From JBFHQE01 sp041592335 (GTDB lineage: Bacteria; Pseudomonadota; Gammaproteobacteria; Thiohalobacterales; Thiohalobacteraceae), in NCBI GenBank assembly GCA_041592335.1, contig JBFHQE010000001.1, positions 391,171 through 455,170 on the forward strand: a stretch of DNA of 64,000 nucleotides. The letters are read 5' to 3'. Positions 25,646 to 35,782 of the stretch are shown here, piece by piece. A program made the translations under genes and the position numbers. How positions within the stretch are numbered: the first letter of the stretch is position 1; the number at the start of each line of letters is the position of its first letter. Below the pieces are notes generated by a model. That model worked only from the letters and a program-made list of their open reading frames with translations. It had not been told where the DNA came from and ran no database searches.

Positions 25646-27235
25646 GTGGTAATGACAAATTCAGTAACTATAAATAAATATTGGAATGCTCCTGGTCAGA
25701 TGTGGCTGCTGCTCGTGCTGGTTGCCATCATGGCCGGTATTGCCTACTGGGACTCGTTACAAGAGATGGTTCACCGTTGGAGTACAAGCGAGGAATATGG
25801 GTATGGTTATCTCATACCAGTAATAACGGGCTTCTTGATCTGGCAAAGAAAAAATGAGATAGCTAAACAAGAGTTTGAGTTTTCTTTGCTCGGCCTGATT
25901 CTGGTTATTATATCAAGTCTCGTTTTCTTTATGGGAACCATTGCAACGGTTCATGCTGTTGCTCAGTACGCCTTTGTGCTGAGTGTGTTAGGTGTCGCGC
26001 TTTCGCTGCTAGGATGGAAGACGTTCAGAATAATAGCTATACCTCTGGCACTGTTGTTCTTCATGATCCCGCTTCCTGCCTTTATTTTTAATAATCTTTC
26101 ATCGAAATTGCAGCTGATTTCTTCCGAAATTGGTGTGGCAGTGATTCGCTTGTTTGATATTAGTGTTTATCTGGAGGGTAATGTCATTGATCTTGGTAGC
26201 TATAAGCTCCAAGTTGTGGAGGCTTGCAGTGGGCTGAGATATTTGTTTCCCTTGATGAGTCTATCTTTCGTTGCTGCGTATATTTATCAGGGAGAGTACT
26301 GGAAGAAAATTCTGATATTTTTATCGAGTATGCCCATAACCGTGCTTATGAATAGTTTCAGGATTGGGATCATAGGTGTGCTTGTAGAATATGGTGGGCC
26401 TGAGCAGGCTGAAGGTTTTTTACATGATTTCGAGGGGTGGGTCATCTTCATGGCGTGTATGGCCATCCTAATTGGCGAGATGTACCTGCTAGGAAAGATT
26501 GGAAAGACTCGAGGATCTCTTGCTGAGCTGTTTGGCGTGGAATTCCCCGAGCCTCTTCCAGATGGCATTGCTCTAGAGAAACGTAAACTGCCTCTTTTTA
26601 GCTGGAGTTTGCCGATCGTGTTTCTCGTGATAGTGGTTGGGGTTCAAGCCTTAGGTGAGCGCGAGAAAATTATACCTGTCGACCGTAAGGACTTTGCGAA
26701 ATTTCCGTTGCTACTTGATGGATGGTATGGAAGATCGGACACGCTTGAATCAATTTATCTCGATGCGTTGAAGTTGGATGATTATGTGCTTACAGACTAC
26801 ATCAACAATGTGGGTGCAGGAGTGAATTTCTACGTTGCTTATTATGGTGATCAGGTTGCCGGGGAGGCTGCGCATTCGCCTCGCTCCTGTATTCCGGGCG
26901 GTGGCTGGCAGGTAAAAAGTCATGATGTTTTGGCCTTGGACGATATTGCAAGCCGTGGTCAGGTGTTGATGGTTAATCGTCTGGTGATTGCGAAAGGCGA
27001 ATATAAAAATGTTGTTTATTACTGGTTTGACCAACGCGGCAGGGTTATAACGAACGAGTATATGGTTAAATGGTATCTTTTTTGGGATCTGTTGACCAAG
27101 AAACGGTCGGACGGGGCACTAGTGAGATTGACGGCGTTGCTTGGTCCCGGAGAGTCGGAGAAGGATGCGGATAGGCGTCTTCAGGACTTTGCTGCCGAGG
27201 TGGTTCCCTTATTATCTGAATATGTGCCTGATTAA
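25646..27235 (+). CDS. xrtD: VPLPA-CTERM-specific exosortase with fused EpsI domain (XrtD)
   Basis: The N-terminal 300 residues form a multi-pass membrane transpeptidase of the exosortase family. Catalytic Cys194 lies in VVEACSGLRYLFPL, Arg239 in MNSFRIGIIG and His260 in GFLHDFEGW. Residues about 310-529 form an EpsI (DUF3485) domain after one more helix, with FPLLLDGWYGR, AHSPRSCIPGGGW and YYWFDQRGR. The fused form of about 530 residues is that of XrtD, which cleaves proteins with VPLPA-type C-terminal anchors. A matching substrate is coded at 42702-43490. GTG 25646 has AAGG six bases upstream; ATG 25652 is the alternative start. Confidence 0.88.
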   Translation: MVMTNSVTINKYWNAPGQMWLLLVLVAIMAGIAYWDSLQEMVHRWSTSEEYGYGYLIPVITGFLIWQRKNEIAKQEFEFSLLGLILVIISSLVFFMGTIATVHAVAQYAFVLSVLGVALSLLGWKTFRIIAIPLALLFFMIPLPAFIFNNLSSKLQLISSEIGVAVIRLFDISVYLEGNVIDLGSYKLQVVEACSGLRYLFPLMSLSFVAAYIYQGEYWKKILIFLSSMPITVLMNSFRIGIIGVLVEYGGPEQAEGFLHDFEGWVIFMACMAILIGEMYLLGKIGKTRGSLAELFGVEFPEPLPDGIALEKRKLPLFSWSLPIVFLVIVVGVQALGEREKIIPVDRKDFAKFPLLLDGWYGRSDTLESIYLDALKLDDYVLTDYINNVGAGVNFYVAYYGDQVAGEAAHSPRSCIPGGGWQVKSHDVLALDDIASRGQVLMVNRLVIAKGEYKNVVYYWFDQRGRVITNEYMVKWYLFWDLLTKKRSDGALVRLTALLGPGESEKDADRRLQDFAAEVVPLLSEYVPD

Positions 27236-27261
27236 GCCTGCGGCAGTAAACTGGAGCTATC

Positions 27262-28890
27262 TTGATTTCTAACCTGATGGTGTTTGTATTGGCCATGGTG
27301 ATTAGCATGGCCTTGATACCTCTGTTTGTGCGCCTGGCGCCTGTATTGGGCATGGTTGATCTACCTGATCCACGCAAGGTGCACCTTAAGCCGATCCCGC
27401 GCGTTGGTGGCGTGGGTCTGGTGGTTGGCGCGTTGGTGCCCCTGGCCATCTGGTTGCCGCATGACAGTCTGTTCCTTTCTTTCCTTTATGGGTCGTTGAT
27501 ACTTTTCATCTTCGGGCTTTGGGATGATGCGAAAGAGTTAGGGCATTACGTCAAATTTATCGGCCAATTCATTGCCGTTGGGCTAGTGGTTTTCTGGGGT
27601 GATCTCTATGTGCATTACCTGCCACTGGTTGATGCGCCGTTATCAGAAGCTGCTGGGAAAGCGATCACTTTTATCGCCATGGTCGGGATGATCAATGCGA
27701 TAAATCACTCCGATGGGCTGGATGGTCTCGCCGGAGGGGAGTCGCTGATGAGTTTGGTTGCGATTGCCTATCTCGCCGGCCAAGCTGATGGTGTGCTGGC
27801 GGTTGTGATCGGTGTTGCAACTATTGGTGGTGTGTTCGGTTTTCTTCGCTTTAACTCGCATCCGGCCAATGTATTCATGGGGGATGGTGGGAGTCAATTC
27901 CTGGGTTTCACGCTTGCGTTCCTTGCTGTTTATCTGACCCAGATAGTGAATCCGGCGCTGAGTCCGGCGTTACCGCTATTGTTTTTAGGGTTGCCGATCG
28001 CGGACATTATTGGGGTGTTTGTTCAGCGCATCTATCACGGCATGAACTGGTTTCGGGCCAGTAAGAATCATATACATCACCGGTTGCTGGAGCTGGGTTT
28101 TCATCATCATGAATCAGTTCTGATTATTTACACAGTGCAGCTGGTGCTGGTTGTCTGCGCGGTGCTGATGCCTTATGAAGTAGATATGCTTCTGCTGGCA
28201 GTATATTTTGGTGTTGTGCTGGGGTTGTTTTTAGCGCTGCACCTGGCTGAGAGGTCCGGCTGGAGATTCAGTCGCTCGCGAAGTATCCTTCCTGACTTTG
28301 AGCTGATCAATAATTGGTTTCGCAGCGAGCGTGCAGCAAGATTCATCGTTTTAACTCTGCAGATATTCCTGCTGCTATTCGCGGTTGGGGCCGTTCTGTT
28401 GGCTGAGTCTGTGTCAATCGATCTTGCCTGGGCAGCTGGCTTCGTGATGGTGGTTCTCGGAATACGCTTGCTGCTCGGGTATCGAGTATGGTTTCTTTAT
28501 CTCCGATTGTTGATGTTTGTTTGTGCAGCGATCCTTGTGTATGCGCTGGACCATTTCTCGCCTGACTGGTTATTTGAGGAAAAAGAGCTGCTGGTGTATG
28601 TCTTCTTTGGCTTGTTGCTGTTGCAATTGGTTCTGGCAATGAAATTTATCCAGCAGCAGCGATTTAGGGTAACGCCACTGGATTATCTGGTGGTGGTAAT
28701 GGTGATCGTGGCGGGCGTATTTGCTGAACAAATTGGCATCAATGCCGACATGCAACTCATGATCGTCCAGATGGTGATATTGTTCTATGCCATTGAGTGG
28801 GTGCTGCAGCATATGCGCTCTCGCTGGAATCTGATGACTGTCTCTTCCCTGGCTGGCATGGGGTTGCTGGCCTTTAAGGGATTGTTTTAA
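27262..28890 (+). CDS. Polyprenyl-phosphate sugar-1-phosphate transferase (MraY/WecA family), extended
   Basis: The first 320 residues match the WecA/MraY family: PRKVHLKPIPRVGGVGLVVG, the catalytic Asp cluster INHSDGLDGLAGG, VFMGDGGSQFLGF and the HIHH motif SKNHIHHRLLELGFHHH. The enzyme would start glycan assembly by loading a sugar phosphate on undecaprenyl phosphate at the inner membrane. About 200 more residues with several extra helices follow, making 542 in total against roughly 350 for usual WecA. TTG 27262 is supported by GGAG six bases upstream. It follows the exosortase gene closely. Confidence 0.88.
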   Translation: MISNLMVFVLAMVISMALIPLFVRLAPVLGMVDLPDPRKVHLKPIPRVGGVGLVVGALVPLAIWLPHDSLFLSFLYGSLILFIFGLWDDAKELGHYVKFIGQFIAVGLVVFWGDLYVHYLPLVDAPLSEAAGKAITFIAMVGMINAINHSDGLDGLAGGESLMSLVAIAYLAGQADGVLAVVIGVATIGGVFGFLRFNSHPANVFMGDGGSQFLGFTLAFLAVYLTQIVNPALSPALPLLFLGLPIADIIGVFVQRIYHGMNWFRASKNHIHHRLLELGFHHHESVLIIYTVQLVLVVCAVLMPYEVDMLLLAVYFGVVLGLFLALHLAERSGWRFSRSRSILPDFELINNWFRSERAARFIVLTLQIFLLLFAVGAVLLAESVSIDLAWAAGFVMVVLGIRLLLGYRVWFLYLRLLMFVCAAILVYALDHFSPDWLFEEKELLVYVFFGLLLLQLVLAMKFIQQQRFRVTPLDYLVVVMVIVAGVFAEQIGINADMQLMIVQMVILFYAIEWVLQHMRSRWNLMTVSSLAGMGLLAFKGLF

Positions 28891-28927
28891 TAACTAGAGT
28901 ATCAATTATTATGGTTGGGAATGAATC

Positions 28928-30016
28928 ATGAGAAAAGTAGCGTTGATTACAGGTATTACTGGCCAGGATGGGGCCTATCTGGCCGAGTTGTTGCTTGGTA
29001 AGGGGTATGAAGTGCATGGAATCAAGCGACGCGCCTCCTCGTTCAATACCGATCGTATCGATCACTTATATCAGGATCCGCATGTCAAAGATCAGAAGTT
29101 TATTCTTCATTATGGTGATTTGACGGATTCGACCAACCTCATTCGTATCATCCAACAGGTCCAGCCCGATGAAATCTATAACCTGGCGGCCCAAAGTCAT
29201 GTTGCGGTTTCATTTGAGACGCCGGAATACACGGCCAACTGCGATGCTCTCGGAACATTACGTTTGCTGGAAGCTATCCGTATATTAGGACTGGAAAAGA
29301 AGACCAAGTTTTATCAGGCTTCAACCAGTGAGCTGTTTGGTAAGGTGCAGGAGATTCCGCAGAAAGAAACCACGCCCTTCTATCCGCGAAGTCCTTATGC
29401 TGTCGCCAAGATGTATTCCTACTGGATTTGTGTGAACTACCGTGAGGCTTATGGTATCTACGCCTGTAACGGTATTTTATTTAATCACGAGTCTCCGATT
29501 CGCGGTGAGACTTTTGTTACTCGCAAAATTACCCGTGCAATCGCGCGTATCAAGTTGGGATTGCAGGACTGTCTGTATCTGGGGAATCTGGATGCCAAGC
29601 GTGACTGGGGGCATGCCAAGGATTATGTGCGTATGCAATGGTTGATGTTGCAGCAGGATCAGCCGGATGATTACTGTATCTCTACAGGCGTTCAATATTC
29701 CGTGCGCGATTTTGTGAACGCAGCCTGTAAGGAAGTGGGCATTTCGGTGCGCTGGGAAGGCTCGGGTGTTGACGAAAAAGGTTATGACGAAGCAACCGGG
29801 AATTGTATCGTGCAGGTGGATCCACGTTATTTCCGTCCCACAGAGGTTGAGACCTTGCTGGGTGATTCCACCAAAGCCAAGGAAAAGCTGGGTTGGGTGC
29901 CTGAGATCACGCTGGACCAAATGGTGGCCGAAATGGTGCGGGAAGACCTCAAGATTGCCGAGCGCGACGAGCTGTGTAAGCGTGAAGGCTTTAAGACATT
30001 CGACTATAACGAGTAA
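28928..30016 (+). CDS. gmd: GDP-mannose 4,6-dehydratase
   Basis: The 362-residue NADP-dependent SDR enzyme has ITGITGQDGAYLAELLL, HYGDLTDSTNLIRII, QASTSELFGKVQEIPQKE and the YAVAKMYSYW catalytic tyrosine, followed by NGILFNHESPIRGETFVTRK, all typical of Gmd. It converts GDP-mannose to GDP-4-keto-6-deoxymannose, the first step to GDP-L-fucose. The next gene codes for the second enzyme of the pathway, 6 bp away. The length is normal. Confidence 0.97.
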   Translation: MRKVALITGITGQDGAYLAELLLGKGYEVHGIKRRASSFNTDRIDHLYQDPHVKDQKFILHYGDLTDSTNLIRIIQQVQPDEIYNLAAQSHVAVSFETPEYTANCDALGTLRLLEAIRILGLEKKTKFYQASTSELFGKVQEIPQKETTPFYPRSPYAVAKMYSYWICVNYREAYGIYACNGILFNHESPIRGETFVTRKITRAIARIKLGLQDCLYLGNLDAKRDWGHAKDYVRMQWLMLQQDQPDDYCISTGVQYSVRDFVNAACKEVGISVRWEGSGVDEKGYDEATGNCIVQVDPRYFRPTEVETLLGDSTKAKEKLGWVPEITLDQMVAEMVREDLKIAERDELCKREGFKTFDYNE

Positions 30017-30022
30017 TTGCTC

Positions 30023-30970
30023 ATGGAAAAGCAAGCCAGCATTTATGTCGCCGGTCACCGTGGATTGGTGGGTTCGGCAATCGTGCGTTGTCTGAAATCC
30101 AGAGGGTATGAAAACCTGCTGTTGCGTACCAGTTCAGAGCTGGATCTAAAAGAGCAAGGGGCCGTCAGGGATTTTTTTGCTGCAGAAAAGCCCGACTATG
30201 TCATCCTGGCTGCAGCCAAGGTGGGCGGTATTCTTGCCAATGATACTTACCCTGCCGAATTTATTTATGACAATCTGATGATGGAAGCCAATGTTGTAGA
30301 TGCAGCTTACCGCAATGGCGTAAAAAAAATGCTTGCATTGGGCAGCACCTGTATTTATCCGAAGATGGCGCCCCAGCCTCTGAAAGAAGAGTATCTGCTT
30401 ACTGGACCGCTTGAGCCAACCAATGAATGGTATGCGGTTGCCAAGATTGCGGGCATCAAGCTCTGTCAGGCCTACCGGAAGCAGTACGGTTGTGATTTTA
30501 TTGCCGCTATGCCGACTAATCTCTATGGTCCCGGCGATAATTTCGATTTGCAAAAGTCGCATGTGCTGCCTGCGATGATTCGTAAATTTCATGAAGCCAA
30601 AGAAAATAAATCCTCAGCTGTAACGCTTTGGGGGACTGGTGCGCCACTGCGGGAATTTCTCCATGTCGATGATCTTGCAGATGCCTGCCTGTTCTTGATG
30701 GACAGTTATTCGGGTGAAGAAATTGTGAATATTGGTGTCGGGCATGACATCAGCATTCTTGAGCTGGCAAATATTGTGCGGCGAGCGGTGGGATTTGAAG
30801 GAGATATCGAGTTCGATACGAGCAAGCCGGATGGGACGCCCAGGAAACTGGTGGATACCGGCAAGATCAATTCAATGGGCTGGAAAGCCTCAATCGAACT
30901 GGAAGAGGGCGTTAACTCTACTTACCAGTGGTTCCTGGATAACCTGAGTGCTTTGCGCGGGGTTGCCTGA
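30023..30970 (+). CDS. fcl: GDP-L-fucose synthase
   Basis: The 315-residue epimerase/reductase has IYVAGHRGLVGSAIVR, the GSTCIYPKMAPQPLKE motif with catalytic Cys, and YAVAKIAGIKLCQAYRKQYG. It completes synthesis of GDP-L-fucose from the Gmd product using NADPH. ATG 30023 (MEKQAS) was chosen over the in-frame TTG at 30017. Together with Gmd it implies fucose in the exopolysaccharide or LPS of this organism. Confidence 0.96.
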   Translation: MEKQASIYVAGHRGLVGSAIVRCLKSRGYENLLLRTSSELDLKEQGAVRDFFAAEKPDYVILAAAKVGGILANDTYPAEFIYDNLMMEANVVDAAYRNGVKKMLALGSTCIYPKMAPQPLKEEYLLTGPLEPTNEWYAVAKIAGIKLCQAYRKQYGCDFIAAMPTNLYGPGDNFDLQKSHVLPAMIRKFHEAKENKSSAVTLWGTGAPLREFLHVDDLADACLFLMDSYSGEEIVNIGVGHDISILELANIVRRAVGFEGDIEFDTSKPDGTPRKLVDTGKINSMGWKASIELEEGVNSTYQWFLDNLSALRGVA

Positions 30971-31008
30971 AGTATTGAGTAACTGCAATTTAAATTTTTG
31001 GAGGGGCT

Positions 31009-33444
31009 ATGGTTATCAAAGGTCATAAATCAAAGGTTCTGGTGCTGGCGCTAATTGCTGCCATGACTGTTGGCTGCGGTGGAAAGGAAGAGCGCGAAGC
31101 GAAGTATCTGGAACGCGGTAAGGAATATCTGGCCGAAGAGAATTACGATAAGGCCAAGATAGAATTTAAAAATGTCCTTCAGATAAATCCTAAGTCTTCT
31201 GAAGCGCATTATTATTCGGCGCAGGTTGCAGAGAAGCTACAGGAGTGGCCCAAGGCTTATGCTGGTTACAGTAAGGCGATAGAGTTAGATCCAGAGAACC
31301 TTGATGCACGTGCAAAGTTAGGAGTGTTCAATTTGCTGCAGGCTAATTCGGCTAAGTTGCAAGATGATGCAGTGAATGAGGGGCTTGCCATTGAGTCTGC
31401 CAAAGAGCAGCGAGATGAGATATTCAAGCGTAATCCAGATCATAAGGGTGGTAGGTTGTTGGAAGCTGGTCTGTTGGTAAGGGAGGATCAGCTAGATAAA
31501 GCGATAGGGATTGTTGAGGCGGTTTTATCTGGGTCGCCAGATGATCCTGTGGCGGTAAGTATGCTGGTGGATTTTTATCTCGCTAAGGAAGACAAAAGCT
31601 CGGCCAGGAGAGTTCTTGAAGATGGCGTTGAGCATAATCATGCCGATGTGAATCTTAAGTTTAGATTGGCTAAATTCTATGCCAATGAGAACCTGAATGA
31701 GGAAGCGATCAAGGTAATTAAAGACTTAATCGAGCAAAAACCGGAAGTCATTAGCTATCGGGTTAGTCTGGCATCATATTACGCGCAGCTTGACCGAAAA
31801 ACTGAAGCAGAGGAAGTTTTGCGCGAGGCAATACGTGTCGAAGAAGATAATCCAGAGACATACCTTGTGCTGGCAGATTTCCTTGTTAAGACTAAAAGTG
31901 CTGATTTGGCAGAAAGTGAATTACGGGCGGCGATAAAGAAGCTTCCTGAAGAAGACTCCCTTTACACTGGGCTTGCAAAAATATATTTGCAATCACAACA
32001 AAAAGATAAGGCGCTGGCAATCTTAAAAGAAATTATTGATCGCTGGAGTAAGGATGCGCCCGGTGTGAAAGCACGCAATATTCTTGCGCAAATATATGTC
32101 CAGGATGGTCAGGTTGATAAGGCAAAGGCTACATTGGAGCAGATACTTGCCGAGAACCCACAGGATAATGATGCGCTGTTGATGCGCGGGAAATTTAATC
32201 TGCAGGATCAGAATTTTGATGCGGCAATTGCGGATTTTCGAGGCGTGCTTAAGGATCAACCCAGTAATGCCGAGGTATTTGGTTTGTTGGCTCAGGCGCA
32301 TATGCAAAAAGGCGATTCTCGGTTGGCGCGCGATAATTTGCAGCGGGCTGTTGAGGCGGATCCACAAAATGCGGATGCTCGAATCAAATATGCACGGTTA
32401 CTGATATCGCAAAAAGAATACGAGTTGGCAAATAAACAAATAGATTCGGCGTTGAAGCAAGACCCTGCCAACATTCCGGCTCTGATAGCTCAATCGGATA
32501 TTCTTGCAGCGACGAATGATGAAAAAGGATTGACGCTTGCCGTTGATAATCTCAAGGTAGCAGCACCTGATAATCCAGAAGGTTATTTCCGCGCTGGTCG
32601 TATTTTGCGAGCCAAGGGTGAGAGCGAAGCTGCTCTGGCTGAATATGAAAAGGCGCTGGCTTTGACACAGGGTGTTGGCGAAGCCTTGATGCTTTCAGAG
32701 ATTGTCGATCTGGAACTGAAGATGGGCCGTATCAATGAGGCCGAATCTCGGGTGAAACAAGTGCTAACCGCAAATCCCGAGCATATGGCAGCTAATGGGC
32801 TGTTGGGCCGGGTGTATCTGGCACAGAAGGATTATCCTGCTTCGCAGTCAGCATTTGAGAAGCAGATTGCGATCAATCCGGATGCTGAACAAGTATGGAC
32901 CGAGCTGGCTTTTGCTCGTTCAGCCCAGGGCGATCTTGCGGGTGCCGAGAAGGCCTACCGTGATGGCTTGGAGAAACTTCCTCAGAACGTCAGGTTGACC
33001 ATCGGCCTCGCCGGTCTTCAGGAGCGCTCCGGTGATTACGAGGGTGCCATGGCTTCTTACGAGCAGGTGTTGGCTAATCAGGCCGACAACGCTATCGCGA
33101 CCAACAACCTGGCGGCACTGATTGCCGACCATAAGACTGACGAGGCGAGTCTGGCTCGCGCTAAAGAACTGGCGGATAAGCTTGATGTGCTGCCGCAGCC
33201 TGTTTTTGCCGATACGGTGGGCTGGGTTTATTACCGCCTGGGTGATTACTCCAAGGCGGTTGAAAAGCTGACCAAGGTGGTCGAGGCGGCGCCGAAAGCA
33301 GCCATTTTCCATTACCACCTGGGTGTGGCGCTGGCCAAGGCCGGGGATAAGGCAGGGGCGAAAGAGCACCTGAAACAGGCTATCGACCTGGGAGATTTTG
33401 ACGGTAAGCAGGACGCGCAGGAAATGTTAAGTTCTCTCAACTGA
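31009..33444 (+). CDS. prsT: PEP-CTERM system TPR-repeat lipoprotein PrsT
   Basis: The 811-residue protein has a lipoprotein signal (VLALIAAMTVGCG, lipobox cysteine at about residue 24) and then TPR units almost to the end, starting with LERGKEYLAEENYDKAKIEF and ending KLTKVVEAAPKAAIFHYHLG. This is the PrsT pattern, a lipoprotein found next to exosortases and exopolysaccharide genes and likely a periplasmic scaffold in polymer synthesis or export. It lies between fcl and the PrsK/PrsR genes. A strong GGAGGGG precedes the ATG and a terminator follows at 33464. Confidence 0.92.
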   Translation: MVIKGHKSKVLVLALIAAMTVGCGGKEEREAKYLERGKEYLAEENYDKAKIEFKNVLQINPKSSEAHYYSAQVAEKLQEWPKAYAGYSKAIELDPENLDARAKLGVFNLLQANSAKLQDDAVNEGLAIESAKEQRDEIFKRNPDHKGGRLLEAGLLVREDQLDKAIGIVEAVLSGSPDDPVAVSMLVDFYLAKEDKSSARRVLEDGVEHNHADVNLKFRLAKFYANENLNEEAIKVIKDLIEQKPEVISYRVSLASYYAQLDRKTEAEEVLREAIRVEEDNPETYLVLADFLVKTKSADLAESELRAAIKKLPEEDSLYTGLAKIYLQSQQKDKALAILKEIIDRWSKDAPGVKARNILAQIYVQDGQVDKAKATLEQILAENPQDNDALLMRGKFNLQDQNFDAAIADFRGVLKDQPSNAEVFGLLAQAHMQKGDSRLARDNLQRAVEADPQNADARIKYARLLISQKEYELANKQIDSALKQDPANIPALIAQSDILAATNDEKGLTLAVDNLKVAAPDNPEGYFRAGRILRAKGESEAALAEYEKALALTQGVGEALMLSEIVDLELKMGRINEAESRVKQVLTANPEHMAANGLLGRVYLAQKDYPASQSAFEKQIAINPDAEQVWTELAFARSAQGDLAGAEKAYRDGLEKLPQNVRLTIGLAGLQERSGDYEGAMASYEQVLANQADNAIATNNLAALIADHKTDEASLARAKELADKLDVLPQPVFADTVGWVYYRLGDYSKAVEKLTKVVEAAPKAAIFHYHLGVALAKAGDKAGAKEHLKQAIDLGDFDGKQDAQEMLSSLN

Positions 33445-33463
33445 TTTCCATCATGCTTGAATG

Positions 33464-33495
33464 GGGCTGCAGCCGGGTGCTGCGGCCCTTTTTTA
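33464..33495 (+). terminator. Intrinsic terminator after prsT
   Basis: GGGCTGCAGC and GCTGCGGCCC form a 10-bp stem with one G-T pair around a 5-base loop, followed by six T residues. It ends the exosortase/GDP-fucose/prsT unit 20 bp after the stop. Confidence 0.85.
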
Positions 33496-33667
33496 TTTTA
33501 ATTGATTGAAATATAAAAGGATGTCTGCAAATTCGCCATCATATGGATGTTTCCGGCGTAAGAAAATTTGCTAAAGACTGTAGGAATTCCTTACACTTTG
33601 AGTCTGCCTGGTCGATACTGATTTCAAATAAGAAACAGGTGGATTGTCTCATGTTGAGGGGTTTTGC

Positions 33668-35782
33668 ATGCTGAGCATTGCGACAGCCAGTTACGCAATT
33701 GGATCGTTCGTATTTTCCCTGTTGGCGCTGGTACTGTTGACTGGCCACCAGACCCAGGTACGCAAGCGGCTACTGATGCTGGCTTCGGCGGCGACCAGTT
33801 TGTGGATGGGTGTTTCTGCCTATCAAAGTGCCCAGCAGGATATCAATTACGCTTCCTATCTGCTGGAGCTGGTGCGCGATTTCGGCTGGCTGGCGTTCCT
33901 CGCTGGTATTTTGGCCTCGGCTTATTCTGACGAACAGCAACAAAAGCAGGTCTTCCGTAAATTTCTTAAAACAGCCGGTGCGCTGCTGGTCTTTATCGCG
34001 AGCCTGACGCTCTACCGTTATTTCTCCCAGGGGCAGGTTGTCACGAGCGGTGCCATCGACTGGCTGCTGGCCTGTTACCTGTCGATCGCGATCCTTGGCC
34101 TGGTGTTTGTCGAGCAGGTATTGCGCAACACGCGCGCGGATAACCGGCGCGCCATCAAGTATTTCTGTCTCGGTATCGGCGGTATTTTCGTTTACGACTT
34201 TTATCTCTACGCCGATGCGCTGCTGTTCCAGCGTGTCGACCCGGCGCTCTGGTATGCGCGTGGCATCGTTAATGTCATGGCCGTTCCCCTGTTTGTACTG
34301 GCGATCAAGCGCGATCCGAAATGGTCGGCCGACATCTTCATTTCGCGTCGGGTGGTGTTTCATTCGGCGGCGTTGCTGGGTACAGGCGTTTACCTGCTGG
34401 CCATGGGCGTGGGCGGTTATTACGTTCGGGTTTACGGTGGGGAATGGGGCGCGGTATTCCAGGCGATCTTCTTCTTCGGCGCCATCATGCTGCTGGCGAT
34501 TCTGTTTTTTTCCGATCAGGCGCGCGCGAAATTGCGTGTGCTCATCAACAAGCACTTCTTCCATTACAAATATGATTACCGGGATGAGTGGTTGCGTTTT
34601 ATCGGCACCCTGTCGTTGGAAGGGCCTGAGCATAAGTTGTGCCCGCGCATTGTGCGCGCAATAGCCAAAATTATCGACAGCCCGGGTGGTGTGTTGTGGT
34701 GGCTGAGAGAGAGCGGTAATTACGAGGCGGTTGGCGCCTGGAATACCGACCTGCCCAAGGGGGTCAGTATCGCGGCCAGTGATTCGATGGTGCATTTCCT
34801 TAAAGAACAGGAGTGGATTATCAATCTCGAAGAATACCAGCAGACACCTGCCATTTACGGCGACCTGGTGATACCGCCCTGGATGGTTCAGCGTGATAGC
34901 GCCTGGTTGGTGATGCCGTTGTTACTGCGCGATCACTTGCTTGGGTTCATTATGCTCGACAAGGCGCCGGACACCGAGCATTTCAACTGGGAAGACTGTG
35001 ATCTGCTGAAAACTGTCGGGCGTGAGGCAGCGAGTCATCTTGCGCAAATGGAAGCGTCAACCCAGTTGGCCGAATCGCGCCAGTTCGAAACCTACAATCG
35101 CCTGTCAACCTACGTGGTGCATGATCTTAAAAATCTGATTGGCCAGCTGTCGCTGGTGGTTTCCAATGCGGCCAAGCACAAGCACAACCCGGATTTCATG
35201 GAGGACGCGATTCGTACCGTGGACCATTCGGTAGAAAAGATGAATCGCCTGCTGGCTCATCTGCGCAGTGGTGCGGCCGCGGATGAGAAAAAAGAATGCG
35301 TGGACTTGTGCGGCCTGTTGCACGATGTGGTGCATACCATGTCCAGTGGACTGCCGCTGCCATCGGTCGATTGTCAGGCCACGGGTATTTGTGCCTCGGC
35401 CAACAAAGAACGTTTTGCGGCGGTGATCGGGCATGTGATTCGCAATGCGCAGGATGCGACGCCCGACGATGGGCGCATTATCGTGCGTCTGTTCCGATTA
35501 GAAGATGATGCAATTATTGAAGTGCAGGACACGGGTTGCGGTATGGATGAAGAGTTTATACGCACTCGCCTGTTCAAACCGTTTGAAACCACCAAGGGCA
35601 GCGCGGGCATGGGGGTGGGTGTGCATGAAACCCAGTCCTTTGTGCGAAATCTCGGCGGTGACGTACAGGTGATCAGTCGGGTGGGCGAGGGCACCACGTT
35701 CCGCTTGCGAGTACCGATCAGCGATACCAGCAAGGCCAAGGTGAAATTAAGCATAGTAGAAGGAATGCGGGCAGAAGGATGA
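33668..35782 (+). CDS. prsK: PEP-CTERM system sensor histidine kinase PrsK
   Basis: The 704-residue protein starts with about eight membrane helices. A GAF-like domain follows around residues 310-470, then a dimerisation helix with phospho-His in STYVVHDLKNLIGQL, and HATPase motifs (VIGHVIRNAQDATPDDGRI, VQDTGCGMDEEFI, GMGVGVHETQSFVRNLGG). This is the PrsK architecture, always paired with PrsR. ATG 33668 follows GAGGGG; the frame opens at TTG 33644. Its stop overlaps the prsR start as ATGA, so both are translated together. The 170 bp before it should hold its promoter, but no clear -24/-12 element was seen. Confidence 0.93.
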   Translation: MLSIATASYAIGSFVFSLLALVLLTGHQTQVRKRLLMLASAATSLWMGVSAYQSAQQDINYASYLLELVRDFGWLAFLAGILASAYSDEQQQKQVFRKFLKTAGALLVFIASLTLYRYFSQGQVVTSGAIDWLLACYLSIAILGLVFVEQVLRNTRADNRRAIKYFCLGIGGIFVYDFYLYADALLFQRVDPALWYARGIVNVMAVPLFVLAIKRDPKWSADIFISRRVVFHSAALLGTGVYLLAMGVGGYYVRVYGGEWGAVFQAIFFFGAIMLLAILFFSDQARAKLRVLINKHFFHYKYDYRDEWLRFIGTLSLEGPEHKLCPRIVRAIAKIIDSPGGVLWWLRESGNYEAVGAWNTDLPKGVSIAASDSMVHFLKEQEWIINLEEYQQTPAIYGDLVIPPWMVQRDSAWLVMPLLLRDHLLGFIMLDKAPDTEHFNWEDCDLLKTVGREAASHLAQMEASTQLAESRQFETYNRLSTYVVHDLKNLIGQLSLVVSNAAKHKHNPDFMEDAIRTVDHSVEKMNRLLAHLRSGAAADEKKECVDLCGLLHDVVHTMSSGLPLPSVDCQATGICASANKERFAAVIGHVIRNAQDATPDDGRIIVRLFRLEDDAIIEVQDTGCGMDEEFIRTRLFKPFETTKGSAGMGVGVHETQSFVRNLGGDVQVISRVGEGTTFRLRVPISDTSKAKVKLSIVEGMRAEG

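Noticed and set aside
33770..34795. 341-codon minus-strand frame opposite prsK
   Set aside because: Antisense shadow of prsK; no domain and no ribosome-binding site.
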